Positions 63,621 to 64,000 of a stretch of DNA of 64,000 nucleotides are shown piece by piece; position 1 is the stretch's first letter, and every line of letters begins with the position of its first letter. The notes under the pieces were generated by a model that made no database searches, was not told the origin of the DNA, and was given only the letters and a program-made list of their open reading frames with translations. The DNA is from Cryptomeria japonica (Eukaryota; Streptophyta; Pinopsida; Cupressales; Cupressaceae), in assembly GCF_030272615.1 (NCBI RefSeq), contig NC_081413.1:550930136-550994135 (forward strand), read 5' to 3'. The translations under genes and the position numbers were made by a program.

Positions 63621-64000
63621 CATGGAGAGCTCACGTGTAGGAGGAGTAGGCAGCAATGGTAGAATTAAAATTTCAAATTCTCTACAAGGTGGGAACTCTG
63701 GTTCCAATGGAGGTAGCGGCCAGATAGATGGAGCTGGCCAGATGGGAGAGAAGGACAAGCCTCCGGATATTCTGCAGGCTAACGATACTCTACTGGAAAA
63801 GAATGCGGGTCCTGGAAACGCGGTTGGGGGGTCCAGCCCACGTGAAGCTGTATAGGAGAATGGAAAAGAAATTAGAAAGTGGTCAACCCTCTTTGGAACT
63901 AGACCATTTGGGAAATCTTCCCTGCCTCCTGTTCAGAATATATCGGACCCAACTGGTGGTAAGTTTGCCATCTCTATTCCTGATTTGGTCTTGGAACATA
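63621..64000 (+). pseudogene. LINE ORF1, 5' part, cut by window end
   Basis: The ATG at 63621 opens a Gly/Ser/Asn-rich frame to a TAG at 63853-63855. After the stop, the same frame continues with Lys-Trp-Ser-Thr-Leu-Phe-Gly and Ser-Leu-Pro-Pro-Val, matching the ORF1 of the large LINE near 24980-25050 (Lys-Trp-Ser-Ser-Leu-Phe-Gly). It is therefore a second copy of the same LINE group, with its body outside the window. Confidence 0.65.

Overview
This is plant nuclear DNA: AT-rich, very gene-poor and dominated by retrotransposons. I see one convincing single-copy host gene, a KRI1-type ribosome-biogenesis factor on the minus strand (13551-15683). Its upstream region carries a palindromic telo-box and a TATA-like site. 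The density of nested elements, a LINE with a C-terminal RNase H, and Tat-lineage Ty3/gypsy elements suggest a large-genome seed plant, plausibly a conifer. That is inference; nothing in the window proves the species.

Layout. 1-13000 is a mosaic of decayed pieces: a copia-type LTR end, a 185-bp tandem repeat, a gypsy 3' end, small DNA transposons, and LINE fragments including a 3' piece with an intact 216-codon ORF. 13551-15970 is the KRI1 gene and promoter. 16000-24000 is mostly non-coding with LINE remnants on both strands. 24030-24540 is a degenerate CCCTAA-rich array. At its end a long LINE (24558-32582) is inserted between 18-bp target duplications. This LINE has ORF1, ORF2 (endonuclease, reverse transcriptase, zinc-binding, RNase H) and a third downstream ORF. 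33041-34190 is a tandem array whose unit contains a 5S rRNA-like internal promoter segment.

34286-63130 is a three-level nest. The oldest layer is a Tat-like Ty3/gypsy element (5' LTR 34286-35270, leader, broken gag and protease region). A TNT1-like copia element on the minus strand (37517-43332) sits between its leader and gag. A nearly intact Tat element (43979-60307, GGTAC target duplication, LTRs differing by one base in 775) sits inside its gag. 63379-63600 is another copia LTR piece, and a second LINE begins at about 63621.

The most notable object is the young Tat element. Its sense strand encodes gag, protease, G-patch, RT, two RNase H domains and integrase in one frame broken by two TGA codons. 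Its opposite strand carries a plant-mobile-domain gene with a predicted 826-bp intron. Arrays of GCGTCTGTG occur in the sense leader and, in the same sense relative to transcription, in the intron of the antisense gene. A family of bulged RNA hairpins with co-varying stems occurs twice inside pol and three times just after it. Its two coding copies keep base pairing in the older sister element even where the amino acids change.
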